This document shows, piece by piece, positions 15,161 through 23,381 of a stretch of DNA of 64,000 bases. The stretch is from JAOUGY01 sp963825585 (GTDB taxonomy: Bacteria; Actinomycetota; Acidimicrobiia; Spongiisociales; ZC4RG35), in the NCBI GenBank assembly GCA_963825585.1, contig CAWGTX010000006.1, forward strand, positions 930,001 through 994,000, written 5' to 3'. The notes below the pieces were generated by a model. That model saw nothing but the letters and a program-made list of their open reading frames with translations, ran no database searches and had not been told where the DNA came from. Numbering within the stretch: position 1 is the stretch's first letter; each line of letters opens with the position of its first letter. Both the position numbers and the translations under genes were made by a program.

Positions 15161-16510
15161 ATGACTACCACCACGAGCTCGACGACCGGTCTGGACCGGG
15201 TCTTCCTCCTCTCCGAGAGGAACACCAGTGTGGCCACGGAAGTTCGTGCCGGGTTCACCACCTTCATGGTGATGGCCTACATCATCTTCGTGAACGCCAA
15301 CATCCTGGGTGCAGCAGGCTTCGACCCCGTCGGCGTCGCAACCGCCACGGCCCTCGTCGCAGGCGTGCTGACGATCGCCATGGGCCTGTTCGCCAACTAC
15401 CCCCTCGCCATGGCGGCCGGCCTGGGAATCAACGGCGCCGTCGCTTTCGGGCTGGTTCTCTCGCAAGGACTCACACCTGCCGGTGCGATGGGCGTGATCG
15501 TGCTCGAGGGCCTCGTCGTCACCGCCCTGGTGCTGGCCGGGTTCCGGGAGGCGGTGATGAATGCCGTGCCGAACTCGCTCAAGCGAGCGATCGGCGTCGG
15601 CATCGGGCTGTTCATCGCCTTCATCGGCTTCGTCAACGGTGGACTCATCGTCGGGGCGGAGGGCGCCGTTCCGGTCGCATTTGTCTTCCCCAACAGCCGG
15701 GGCGCGGTGGTCGTCCTTCTCGGGCTCGCCATCACCGTGGGCCTGTGGGTTCGCAAGGTGCCCGGCGCCCTTCTCATCAGCATCATCGCCTCGACGCTGA
15801 TCGCTCTCATGTTGGGTGTGCAGAGCCTGCCCGAGTCGATGACGCTCGCACCGAGCTTCGTCACGATCGGCGATGTCGACCTCGGAAACGTGTTCACCAC
15901 GCTTGGCACACTGACCGCCCTGCTCACCATCTTCAGCTTCATGCTCACCGACTTCTTCGACACGATGGGAACTGCCACCGCAATCGCCGAGCAGGCCGAC
16001 CTGGTGGATGACAATGGCAACCCCCGCGACGTTGGCAAGCTGCTGCTGGTGGACTCGCTCGGCGCCGCCGTCGGTGGGGCCGCCGGGGTCAGTTCGAACA
16101 CCAGCTACATCGAGTCGAGCGCCGGCGTCGCCGAAGGTGGCCGCACAGGTCTGACATCGGTGGTGACCGGGATCCTGTTCCTGCTGGCCATGTTTCTAGC
16201 TCCGATCGCTGGGATCATCCCGGCCCAGGCGACCGCCCCGGTACTGATCTTCGTAGGGTTCCTGATGACAGGCCTCCTCAAGGGCATCGACTTCGACGAC
16301 GTCGAAGAAGGGCTGCCGGCACTGTTGGCCATGATCCTCATGCCGCTGACCTACTCGATCACCGTCGGCATCGGCGCCGGCTTCGTGATGCACGTCATCG
16401 TCAAGCTGTTCAAGGGCAAGGTGAGCGAGATCCATCCGCTGATGTGGGCGGTGACCGTCGGGTTCATCATCTACTTCGCCCAAACGCTCCTCGGTACCAT
16501 CGCTGCCTGA
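15161..16510 (+). CDS. NCS2-family purine permease (AzgA-like)
   Basis: 449-residue membrane transporter with about 12-14 helices. The opening RVFLLSERNTSVATEVRAGFTTFMVMAYIIFVNANILGAAGF is characteristic of the AzgA/PbuG branch of NCS2, which takes up adenine, guanine or hypoxanthine with protons. The conserved motifs GLGINGAVAF, DFFDTMGT and GVSSNTSYIESSAGVAEGGRTGLTSVVTG are all visible. ATG 15161 has CAGGAGG 8 nt upstream. A purine riboswitch was not recognisable in the leader. The exact base specificity remains open. Confidence 0.92.
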   Translation: MTTTTSSTTGLDRVFLLSERNTSVATEVRAGFTTFMVMAYIIFVNANILGAAGFDPVGVATATALVAGVLTIAMGLFANYPLAMAAGLGINGAVAFGLVLSQGLTPAGAMGVIVLEGLVVTALVLAGFREAVMNAVPNSLKRAIGVGIGLFIAFIGFVNGGLIVGAEGAVPVAFVFPNSRGAVVVLLGLAITVGLWVRKVPGALLISIIASTLIALMLGVQSLPESMTLAPSFVTIGDVDLGNVFTTLGTLTALLTIFSFMLTDFFDTMGTATAIAEQADLVDDNGNPRDVGKLLLVDSLGAAVGGAAGVSSNTSYIESSAGVAEGGRTGLTSVVTGILFLLAMFLAPIAGIIPAQATAPVLIFVGFLMTGLLKGIDFDDVEEGLPALLAMILMPLTYSITVGIGAGFVMHVIVKLFKGKVSEIHPLMWAVTVGFIIYFAQTLLGTIAA

Positions 16511-16541
16511 CCAATCGTCTTCGGGCGGTACCGTCCGCCCC

Positions 16542-17627
16542 GTGACAACAGCCACCACGTCGAGGATCACTGGACTCGACCTAGCCCGTGCGTTCGCAAT
16601 GGTGGGGATGCTCATCGCCCACTTCGTCGAACAGGATGCAGCCACCGGGTACGGGCGAACGGTCCGGGACTTCGTGGACGGTCGTGCCATGCCACTGTTC
16701 GTGTTGTTGGGCGGCATTGGCGTGACGCTGCTCACCAACCGCTCTGCCAGCCCCGACCTCGCTCTAGCCACGAGAGCGATCGTCCTCTTCCCGCTCGGTC
16801 TGTGGCTCCAGGAAGCGACCACCGACATCGCCATCATCCTCCAGTACTACTCGGTCTTCTTCCTGCTCGCCATCGGGATGCGGCGACTCCCAACCGCCGC
16901 ACTGCTGCCGGCGGCCGTCGCGGTCACGATCGCCGGGGCGGTGACCAATCAGACGCTCTCGCCACCCACGCTGCCGTCGTATGGGGGCTGGGAAGGCCTC
17001 GAGTCACTGGTCGACCCTGGCCTGTGGTGGGCGATCCTGGTGAACGGGTACTACCCGTTCCTCCCGGCCGGCTCGTTCTTCATCGTCGGCATGTGGCTGG
17101 GCCGGCAACGGATCGACGACATCGCTCCCCGAATGGTCTGGTCGGGTACGGCGCTGGCCGTGATCGGATCATGGATCGGCGCCTTCATCGGCGATCGGGT
17201 CGGAGCCCTTCCCGACGACACGACCGCCGACGGTTTCCGATGGCAGGCACTCTTCGACGCCACCGGTCACTCCGAGATGCCGGCATGGGTGATCGGAGCG
17301 ACCGGCACCGCACTGGTGGTGATCGGATTGTCGATCCTCGCCACCCAACGATGGCGCCTCCGGCCATTGGTGGTGCTGGGCCAGATGGCTCTCACCTTCT
17401 ACGTGTTCCAGGCGGTCGTGATCAATTGGACTCCTCCCCGACCCGAGACCACAACCGGCGAGGAGTATCTGCTGGGAGCCGGTCTCACAGTCGGCTTCCT
17501 GGCATGTGCGCTCATCTGGGTCGCCTTCGTGACGCCGCGCGGACCACTCGAGCTGATGCTCCGGGCCGCAAGCCCGAGCTTCCTTCCCGGCCGAGCCGAG
17601 CTCCCCTCGGCGACCCGGCCGGAGTGA
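16542..17627 (+). CDS. DUF418/HGSNAT-like membrane protein
   Basis: 361-residue membrane protein with about 10 helices. The start RITGLDLARAFAMVGMLIAHF, the GRAMPLFVLLGGIGVTLL segment and the C-terminal RPLVVLGQMALTFYVFQAVVI are typical of the DUF418/heparan-alpha-glucosaminide acetyltransferase-like superfamily, which includes acyltransferase-3-like proteins. GTG 16542 follows the permease stop by 31 bp, so cotranscription is likely. Possible role in envelope or small-molecule acylation, by family only. It is followed by a long stem-loop at 17644. Confidence 0.75.
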   Translation: MTTATTSRITGLDLARAFAMVGMLIAHFVEQDAATGYGRTVRDFVDGRAMPLFVLLGGIGVTLLTNRSASPDLALATRAIVLFPLGLWLQEATTDIAIILQYYSVFFLLAIGMRRLPTAALLPAAVAVTIAGAVTNQTLSPPTLPSYGGWEGLESLVDPGLWWAILVNGYYPFLPAGSFFIVGMWLGRQRIDDIAPRMVWSGTALAVIGSWIGAFIGDRVGALPDDTTADGFRWQALFDATGHSEMPAWVIGATGTALVVIGLSILATQRWRLRPLVVLGQMALTFYVFQAVVINWTPPRPETTTGEEYLLGAGLTVGFLACALIWVAFVTPRGPLELMLRAASPSFLPGRAELPSATRPE

Positions 17628-17643
17628 GCCCGCCGGGGTCGCC

Positions 17644-17686
17644 CTGTGTGCACGAGCGGGCGCATTGCGTCCGGATCTGCACACAG
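17644..17686. terminator. Bidirectional two-tier stem-loop between convergent genes
   Basis: An outer 9-bp stem (CTGTGTGCA / TGCACACAG) encloses a second hairpin (CGGGCGCA / TGCGTCCG with one G-U pair). It lies centrally in the 80-bp gap between two convergent genes and probably stops transcription from both. There is no T tract. Confidence 0.65.
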
Positions 17687-17707
17687 CCGACCCCCGGATC
17701 GGACCCG

Positions 17708-18085
17708 TCACATCTCGGCGAACAGATCGGCCGGATTGCCGTCCGGGTCGAGAACGGTGGCGTAGCGCTGCCCCCACGGGGCGTCGAAGGGATCGACGTG
17801 ACTCCGATGTCCCGCCGACACCAGCGCGGCATGGGTGGCGTCGACGTCGGCCGGCGACTCACACTCGAACGCCAGAGCGATCCGATGACCTCCCCGGGCC
17901 GGCTCCCACTCCGAGAAGCTCTGCACGATCTCCACGGTGTCGAACATCATCCGGATCCCGCCGGGGAGCGTGCCTTCGACATGCCCCTCTCCCGACTCGG
18001 GCACATCCACCCCGAGCAAACGGTAGAAGGCGAGCGAGGCCTCGAGATCCTGTACGACCAGCCCGAACGCGCTGAACACAGCCAT
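17708..18085 (-). CDS. VOC (glyoxalase/bleomycin resistance) superfamily protein
   Basis: 125 residues with two beta-alpha-beta-beta-beta modules. FSAFGLVVQDLEASLAFYRLLGVDVPE opens the first and HRSHVDPFDAPWGQRYATVLDPDGNPADLF closes the second. HVEG, and YATVLDPDGN with the terminal acidic residue, resemble metal-binding or dimer-interface motifs of the family. ATG 18085 was chosen because the fold starts directly after it. Function is not predictable beyond the fold; metal-dependent lyase/dioxygenase or ligand sequestration are possible. Confidence 0.83.
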   Translation of the reverse strand: MAVFSAFGLVVQDLEASLAFYRLLGVDVPESGEGHVEGTLPGGIRMMFDTVEIVQSFSEWEPARGGHRIALAFECESPADVDATHAALVSAGHRSHVDPFDAPWGQRYATVLDPDGNPADLFAEM

Positions 18086-18156
18086 GCACCCGAACATACC
18101 AGCACATCGAGGGCGCGTGGATAGGAAACGAGCGGCCGAGGTCCTCCCGCTGGAGC

Positions 18157-18236
18157 GGTCAACGGGTCGACAGGTCAACAGGACCGGAATCTCAGGCTAG
18201 ATGTGTAGACCTGTCGACCGTCTGCTCAGTCGACCC
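18157..18236. repeat. Octamer repeat island with inverted halves
   Basis: The left half has GGTCAACG, GGTCGACA, GGTCAACA and GGACCGGA in tandem (18157-18188). The right half has the inverse units TGTAGACC and TGTCGACC (18204-18219) and a further GTCGACC near 18229. It lies between the VOC gene start and the pth stop and may form a hairpin in RNA. It is a member of the same dispersed family as 10451, 26725 and 27810. Confidence 0.85.
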
Positions 18237-18843
18237 TTCTCTGCGCCGCCAATTCCTGGGCGCGCTGGGGATCGGTCAGCCACTTCTCGACCACATCCGC
18301 AGCATCCTCGACCTGGAGGTCGACCTCGCCCCGCTGTTCCTTCGAGAAACGTTCCAGAACGTACTTGGCGGGATCCTGGCGCCCCGGCGGCCGCCCGACA
18401 CCCACCTTGAGGCGCGAGAACTCGCGGGTGCCGAGCGAGCGCTCCATGCTCTTGAGACCGTTGTGTCCGCCGGTCCCCCCACCCACCTGCAGACGAAGAC
18501 GACCGAAGTCGAGATCGATGTCGTCGTGGATGACGAGTAGGTCGGCCAGGTCGGTCTTGTGGTAGTCGAGCGCTGCCTTCACAGGACCGCCCGACTCGTT
18601 CATGAACGACATCGGGGCGGCGAGCATGACCCGCTGATCGCCCACCCTGATGTCGGACAGCTCGCAGCGAACCCGCAGCGGGCCACGTCTGAAGCGACCG
18701 TCATGGCGGCGCGCCAGGACCAGCAGAACCTCGGCTCCGACGTTGTGGCGGGTCGCCTCGTATTCGGACCCCGGATTGCGGAGCCCGACAACGAGCTTCA
18801 CGCCGGCGTCACTCGCCCGAATCGCCCTCAGCAGATGCTTCAT
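18226..18843 (-). CDS. pth: Peptidyl-tRNA hydrolase
   Basis: About 205 residues from ATG 18843, or 191 from GTG 18801, which would avoid a 35-bp overlap with the upstream L25 gene. The enzyme frees tRNA from prematurely dropped peptidyl-tRNA. Visible motifs are VVGLRNPGSEYEATRHNVGAEVL with the catalytic His, PMSFMNESG, VIHDDIDLDFGRLRL with the catalytic Asp, and GGGTGGHNGLKSMERSLGTREFSRLKVGVGRP. The L25-pth order is a common bacterial arrangement. The extra N-terminal residues in the longer version are not conserved in the family as I know it. Confidence 0.95.
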   Translation of the reverse strand: MKHLLRAIRASDAGVKLVVGLRNPGSEYEATRHNVGAEVLLVLARRHDGRFRRGPLRVRCELSDIRVGDQRVMLAAPMSFMNESGGPVKAALDYHKTDLADLLVIHDDIDLDFGRLRLQVGGGTGGHNGLKSMERSLGTREFSRLKVGVGRPPGRQDPAKYVLERFSKEQRGEVDLQVEDAADVVEKWLTDPQRAQELAAQRRVD

Positions 18844-19486
18844 CCGCCTCTGCCTCTTCGCCGGCCCCACCGGACTCGCCTTCGGCACCTTCCTCGCCCT
18901 CTTCGCCCTCGGCGCCTTCGCCCAGGTCGAGGCCACGCGGCATGAGTACGGTGGCCACGACTTCATCGGGGTCATCGAGATACTCGACCCCTTCGATGGG
19001 TGGCAGGTCGGCCACCCGAAGCGACTCACCGAGCCCGAGCATCGACACGTCGAGCTCGATTGCCGAGGGAATCGAGGTGGGGAGAGCAGAGACCTGGGCG
19101 GTGGTGAACTGATGGGTGAGCACGCCACCCTCCTTCACCCCCTGCGGATCACCCACGAGGTGGATGGTGACATCGGCGGTGGTGGTCTCGGTCAACGAGA
19201 TCTTGAGGAAGTCCACGTGACGGATGAGGTTGCGGAACGGGTGCCGCTCGATCACCTTGGGCATCGTGACGTGCTTCTCGGACCCAACCTCGAGCGTGAT
19301 GATGGCGTTGCCGCCCGAATGCTGGATGATGTTCATCAGGTCGTGATGATCGACCGTCACGTTGACGGGATCGGTGCCACGCCCGTACATGATTGCGGGC
19401 ACTCCGCCGGCGCGGCGGATCCGATTGGACTCGCGACTCCCGGTGACGCGGCCGGTGTCGGCGCGCAACGTGATCTGCTCGGACAT
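18809..19486 (-). CDS. rplY: Ribosomal protein bL25, CTC (general stress) form
   Basis: 225 residues with an N-terminal 5S rRNA-binding L25 domain (ITLRADTGRVTGSRESNRIRRAGGVPAIMYGRG, about 5-90). A beta-barrel TL5/CTC domain follows (to about 190), then a Glu/Gly/Ala-rich acidic tail. The tail is typical of actinobacterial CTC proteins. It binds 5S rRNA in the 50S subunit. The start ATG 19486 has GGAGT 7-8 nt upstream (antisense of ACTCC at 19495). It is co-oriented and overlapping with pth. Confidence 0.95.
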   Translation of the reverse strand: MSEQITLRADTGRVTGSRESNRIRRAGGVPAIMYGRGTDPVNVTVDHHDLMNIIQHSGGNAIITLEVGSEKHVTMPKVIERHPFRNLIRHVDFLKISLTETTTADVTIHLVGDPQGVKEGGVLTHQFTTAQVSALPTSIPSAIELDVSMLGLGESLRVADLPPIEGVEYLDDPDEVVATVLMPRGLDLGEGAEGEEGEEGAEGESGGAGEEAEADEASAEGDSGE

Positions 19487-19519
19487 GACTGGAAACTCCT
19501 CAGAGGGGAAAGCAACTCA

Positions 19520-20176
19520 TTATGCCCGAGTTTTGCCCTCTGAGGCAAGGCGACTGATCCAGGCCTCCGTCGCCGACGCAACTTCGGCCAGTACCTGCGC
19601 CTCCGTTCGCCCTTTCGCCCGCCACGAGTGATCCGCCCCGACCAGATCCACCACCTCTACACCCGCCAGCGAGCGAACGTGGGCGTCGAACAGATCCGAG
19701 CGAGCCAATGCATCCCGGTCGCCCTGAAAGAACAGCGCCGGGACAGCCATCCGAGAAAGATGCTCGATGCGGAGCCGCTCGGGCATGCCCGCGGGATGAA
19801 GGGGGTAGGCATAGGCGATGACGCCGGCCATGGCGACGCCGTCGGCGGCGAGCATCGTCCCCATCCGACCGCCCATGGAGCGTCCCGCCAGGAAGAGCTC
19901 TTGGGTGCGCTCGCTCGACCATGTCGCCACCGCCCGGTGGCAGTCGAGCAGCACAGGTGCCCGGTCCGGCGCTTTTCGTCCACTCTCGGTGTAGGCATAG
20001 TTGAACGTGATCACGCCGAGTCCCGCGGCGGTGAGCGCAGTGGCGAGCCCCACCATCAGGCGGTGATCCTGGTTGGTGCCGGCGCCGTGGGCGAGGAGGA
20101 CGGTCGTGTCCGAGTCGGCGTACACCCGGGCAGTGACCAAACCTCCACCCCAGGGCACCGACCATGCAGTCGGCAT
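19520..20176 (-). CDS. Alpha/beta hydrolase, dienelactone hydrolase / KANL3-TEX30-like
   Basis: 218 residues. The fold markers are TVLLAHGAGTNQDHRLMV with the oxyanion His-Gly, the nucleophile elbow FLAGRSMGGRMGTMLAADG (GRSMGG, Ser), PALFFQGDRDAL for the acidic residue and DHSWR for the catalytic His. This set matches the small bacterial hydrolases related to KANL3/TEX30 and dienelactone hydrolase. The start overlaps the upstream nuclease-family gene by 1 bp (TGATG). Substrate is unknown. Confidence 0.85.
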   Translation of the reverse strand: MPTAWSVPWGGGLVTARVYADSDTTVLLAHGAGTNQDHRLMVGLATALTAAGLGVITFNYAYTESGRKAPDRAPVLLDCHRAVATWSSERTQELFLAGRSMGGRMGTMLAADGVAMAGVIAYAYPLHPAGMPERLRIEHLSRMAVPALFFQGDRDALARSDLFDAHVRSLAGVEVVDLVGADHSWRAKGRTEAQVLAEVASATEAWISRLASEGKTRA

Positions 20177-20841
20177 CACGCCGGGGCTCCTCCGGGCCAT
20201 GCGAGGTCGACCGTCACCGCCTTGTGGTCGAGGCCCGCGATCCTTTGGACCGCAACATTCGACACCTCCACACCCGACGTCAGGACGTGGTCGATGCGCA
20301 GCATCGCCGGCCAACCGGGGGACTTGGCCCAGGTAGGGGCAGGTCGGTTGCCGGTTCGTTCCGCCCACAGCTTCACGCCGTCGTCGAGATGGCGTGTGAG
20401 TCGGCGGTAGGTCGGCCACGCCGGCGTTGCGTTCATGTCCCCCACCACGACCCGGTCGGCGGATCGGGCGAGCACCGGTCCGAGGGCCGCCAACTGGGCG
20501 CGGCGGGCGGGGATGCCTCTGAAACCGTCGATCGGATTGGCCAGGTGGATCGAGATCACCTCGAGCGTACGACCCTCCATCTCGACCCGCCCCTCGAACC
20601 CGCCGCGGAATGGCAACGCCAACGGGGTGACACCCATCGGATGGAGACCGACCAGCGCCCGACCTTCGTGGTCGAGCCCACCCTCGACGGCGCCGTAGGG
20701 AAAACGCTCGTTGAGGATCCGGCCGGCATCGGGGCCCACCTCCTGGGCACACACGATGTCCGGACGAACGGCGTCGAGGAATCGAAGCAGATCGGACGGC
20801 ACCACCCGTCCGTTGAAGAGGTTGACTGTGACCAGCCGCAT
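20176..20841 (-). CDS. Endonuclease/exonuclease/phosphatase family protein
   Basis: 221 residues of the EEP superfamily (DNase I / AP endonuclease / inositol phosphatase fold). LVTVNLFNG carries the first metal-ligand Asn. PDIVCAQEVG carries the metal-binding Glu, VVVGDMNATPAW the Asp-x-Asn pair and RIDHVLTSG the catalytic Asp-His. It is not recognisably one specific enzyme; a phosphodiesterase or nuclease is likely. It is in an operon with the downstream hydrolase and follows the coiled-coil gene by 4 bp. Confidence 0.85.
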   Translation of the reverse strand: MRLVTVNLFNGRVVPSDLLRFLDAVRPDIVCAQEVGPDAGRILNERFPYGAVEGGLDHEGRALVGLHPMGVTPLALPFRGGFEGRVEMEGRTLEVISIHLANPIDGFRGIPARRAQLAALGPVLARSADRVVVGDMNATPAWPTYRRLTRHLDDGVKLWAERTGNRPAPTWAKSPGWPAMLRIDHVLTSGVEVSNVAVQRIAGLDHKAVTVDLAWPGGAPA

Positions 20842-20845
20842 CGAG

Positions 20846-21598
20846 TCAGGTGGTCTGTGGAGGAAGCGTCTTGAGCGCGTCCTGGATCTCTTCGAGGCCT
20901 TCGAGATACCCGTCGAGCTCGGAGCGAAGCTGCCGGACGTCGTCGACGTGGTCCATCTCAGCCCCGGGCGCGGATGATTCCAGGGCGAGGGTGCCCACCT
21001 TCACGGAGAGCGTCTCGATTCCCGTCACGGTGGCGGCCGATCGCGCCAGGATCTCATTCCGACGCCGTTCGATTTCGTCGACCTCCTCCAGCTGGGCTTC
21101 GAGCTCCTGGGACAGCCTGGTACCCGGGCCGGCCGCCTTGGCCCGCTCGCGGATCGACGCCGGGTTCACCGTTCTGAGGAACCCCGCCGCCCGCTGCGCC
21201 CACACCAACGAGTCGTAGAGCCGTTCAAGGGCGTCGTTGACCCGGACCTTCATCCCGACGAAGTCCTCGGCGTCGGGCAGACTGGCCACCGTCTGCTCGA
21301 AACGGTCCCGAGCCTGGAGCCCCGACACCATGTAGCGGCGATGCTCGGCATCGAGCGCGCCCAGGTCACGACCGAAGTCGGGAGCGAGCAGCGACGAGAC
21401 CAGCTTCGGATCGCGCAGGTGCAGGACCACGGACGTCAGCCAGGCACCAACGGCGGCTCCGGCCACCCAGGGCCAGGTGAGCGGAGTGGCCAGACCGACG
21501 GCTGCGAGCAGTCCCCCGGCGACGAGACCCGCCGGCGAAGTGGTGGCCTTGGCGAGGAGTTTGCCCCGCCTGACCCGGGAGTCGTAGCGCAACGTCAT
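20846..21598 (-). CDS. Two-helix membrane protein with long coiled coil, unknown
   Basis: 250 residues. After a basic N-terminus (RYDSRVRRGKLLAKA), two adjacent hydrophobic segments (about 22-42 and 45-62) form a hairpin in the membrane. The rest is cytoplasmic, helical and charged, with a coiled-coil stretch (RLSQELEAQLEEVDEIERRRNEILARSAATVTG, about 170-205). ATG 21598 lies 1 bp after the stop of the VWA gene, so it is coupled to the two binding-protein-like genes. It may connect that envelope system to the cytoplasm. No family recognised. Confidence 0.72.
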   Translation of the reverse strand: MTLRYDSRVRRGKLLAKATTSPAGLVAGGLLAAVGLATPLTWPWVAGAAVGAWLTSVVLHLRDPKLVSSLLAPDFGRDLGALDAEHRRYMVSGLQARDRFEQTVASLPDAEDFVGMKVRVNDALERLYDSLVWAQRAAGFLRTVNPASIRERAKAAGPGTRLSQELEAQLEEVDEIERRRNEILARSAATVTGIETLSVKVGTLALESSAPGAEMDHVDDVRQLRSELDGYLEGLEEIQDALKTLPPQTT

Positions 21599-21599
21599 A

Positions 21600-23381
21600 T
21601 CAGAAGTTCGAGACCACCTGCTCGAACACCGCTTCGATGGTGCGCGGGTCGGTGGCCTGATAGAGCCGGGCCTGGGACGCCTCGGCGATCTGCGTGAGAG
21701 CGTCGATGTCGGCGGAGTCGCCGTAGGCAACCGGGAAGACGCGAACAGGATCGCGTTCGTTGGAGCTGAGTTGGGTCAGCAGCGGCTCGATGTTGCATCC
21801 TTCGTCGAAGTCGTCGCACACACCGTCGGAGAGCAGGATCACCGCGTTGATGCGGGATGTGTCGAACGTGTCCCGAATGGCGGTCACGGCCGCCGAGGTG
21901 GAGTCGTAGAGACCGGTGCCACCGTCGGCGAGCAGGCCGCGTGTCCGGCTCTCGATCTCGGAGCGGTTTCCCGAGAGGGTCCCCACCGGCACGACCTCGA
22001 TCCAGTCCTGGTCGCCGTTCAGGCGGGTGGAGAACACCCACAGCCCCACCTCGTCCTCGTCCTTGAACTGGTCGAGACTCGAGAGCACGGCCTGCTTGGC
22101 CAGGTCGAGCTTGGTGAAACCGTCACCGCCGAACTCACCCATGGAACCGGAGACGTCGAGGAGCATGATCACCCGAGCGGCCTTGCGGTTGGCTTCCCAT
22201 GAGTCCACCAGCGCAGCCAGTACCTCCGGTTCGGGCACCTGGAGCTCGGTCGAGGGCTGGGACGGATCGAGACCGTTCGCACGGCTGATCGGCTCGCCCA
22301 CCGCCACCGACGGGTTGCCGGGTCGGAACCCGAAGTCGAGCGCCCGTGCCTGGTTCTCGGGGTCTTCCACCACGAAGGCGCTGAACTGCTCCGCTGCCTG
22401 ACGGTCGATCTCGTCGACCCAGGGGGCGTCGAGTATGAAGGCTGGGTTGTCGCTGTACAGCGTCCCCTCCTCGGGATAGATGGCCACCAGCGGGACGTTG
22501 GGCGGTGTCGACGCCTCACCGGTGTCGGCCGGGTCGCCACGGTTGTACGCGATCACCGACACCTCCTCCACCGCGACCGCCGAGGCGTAGGTGAGGGATC
22601 GGCCCCGCAGGTCCTCGCGCAGCATGTTGTCGAGGAAGGTGAGCGTGGTGTCGCCGTAGTGGACGGTGGCGGCTTCGACGCCCTTGACGAACTCGACCAC
22701 GTCAGGACGGGAAATCGTGTCCAGGGTGAGCGGTTCGGTGGTTCCGGCGGCGGCCGAGTAGATGGCGACCGTCGCCGACAACCCCGACGTCGAGAAGTTG
22801 GGGTTGGTCTTGCCCAACTTGAACGGCCCCCACTCCGGATGACCCACCGACCCCCAGCCTTCAGGGTTCTTCGAGAGATCGAGCACGTCTGCCCAGCCGA
22901 TGTCGGCTTCGGGCCATCCCAACGCTTCGGCCATCGGCTGAGGCATGGCGAGCACGAGCGGCGTGAGCATGATCCGCTCGAAGTCGTTCGCCATGGCCGG
23001 TTGCCCGGACTGCGCCAGGCGCTCGTTGAGCACGGCACCCCAGGCAGCCGAGGCCGGGCTCCACAACACCGGCTCGGGACCGACGGACCCGTCGGTCGGC
23101 CACCCCTCGGCCAGGAGCTGGGCGCCTCGCCCGGAAGCCGTCCGGTACACCGTGATGGCAACACACTCGCCGTCGACCTCCGGCTCGGTGGCGTTGAATT
23201 CGCCCGCGAGGGCGGTGAGCAGCGTCATCTTCTCGGAGGACACGTGCATGGGTACCTCGCGACACCCGCTCGGAACGTCGATGGTTCCGGGCTCCCCGGG
23301 GCCGGCGGGATCGTCCCCACCGAGCGAGACGCAGGCCGAAGCCATCAACGCCAGCGCCACCAGACCTGCTCGGGCTTTCAT
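21600..23381 (-). CDS. Solute-binding-like protein with C-terminal VWA domain (lipoprotein)
   Basis: 593 residues from ATG 23381, which overlaps the upstream stop by ATGA. The hydrophobic leader ends in MASAC (Cys17), a probable lipid anchor. Residues ~40-370 resemble an extracellular solute-binding (type II periplasmic) domain. From ~400 a von Willebrand A domain begins with an intact MIDAS motif (VIMLLDVSGSMG, Asp409), GGTGLYDSTSAAV as the MIDAS Thr region and VILLSDG. Such SBP-VWA fusions are frequent in actinobacteria but without an established role. Metal-dependent protein binding at the cell surface is plausible. Confidence 0.85.
   Translation of the reverse strand: MKARAGLVALALMASACVSLGGDDPAGPGEPGTIDVPSGCREVPMHVSSEKMTLLTALAGEFNATEPEVDGECVAITVYRTASGRGAQLLAEGWPTDGSVGPEPVLWSPASAAWGAVLNERLAQSGQPAMANDFERIMLTPLVLAMPQPMAEALGWPEADIGWADVLDLSKNPEGWGSVGHPEWGPFKLGKTNPNFSTSGLSATVAIYSAAAGTTEPLTLDTISRPDVVEFVKGVEAATVHYGDTTLTFLDNMLREDLRGRSLTYASAVAVEEVSVIAYNRGDPADTGEASTPPNVPLVAIYPEEGTLYSDNPAFILDAPWVDEIDRQAAEQFSAFVVEDPENQARALDFGFRPGNPSVAVGEPISRANGLDPSQPSTELQVPEPEVLAALVDSWEANRKAARVIMLLDVSGSMGEFGGDGFTKLDLAKQAVLSSLDQFKDEDEVGLWVFSTRLNGDQDWIEVVPVGTLSGNRSEIESRTRGLLADGGTGLYDSTSAAVTAIRDTFDTSRINAVILLSDGVCDDFDEGCNIEPLLTQLSSNERDPVRVFPVAYGDSADIDALTQIAEASQARLYQATDPRTIEAVFEQVVSNF

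Noticed and set aside
13318..16011. 897-codon open frame on the plus strand
   Set aside because: It is antisense to glpK and then out of frame with the purine permease. Composition is the usual high-GC shadow, with no domain.
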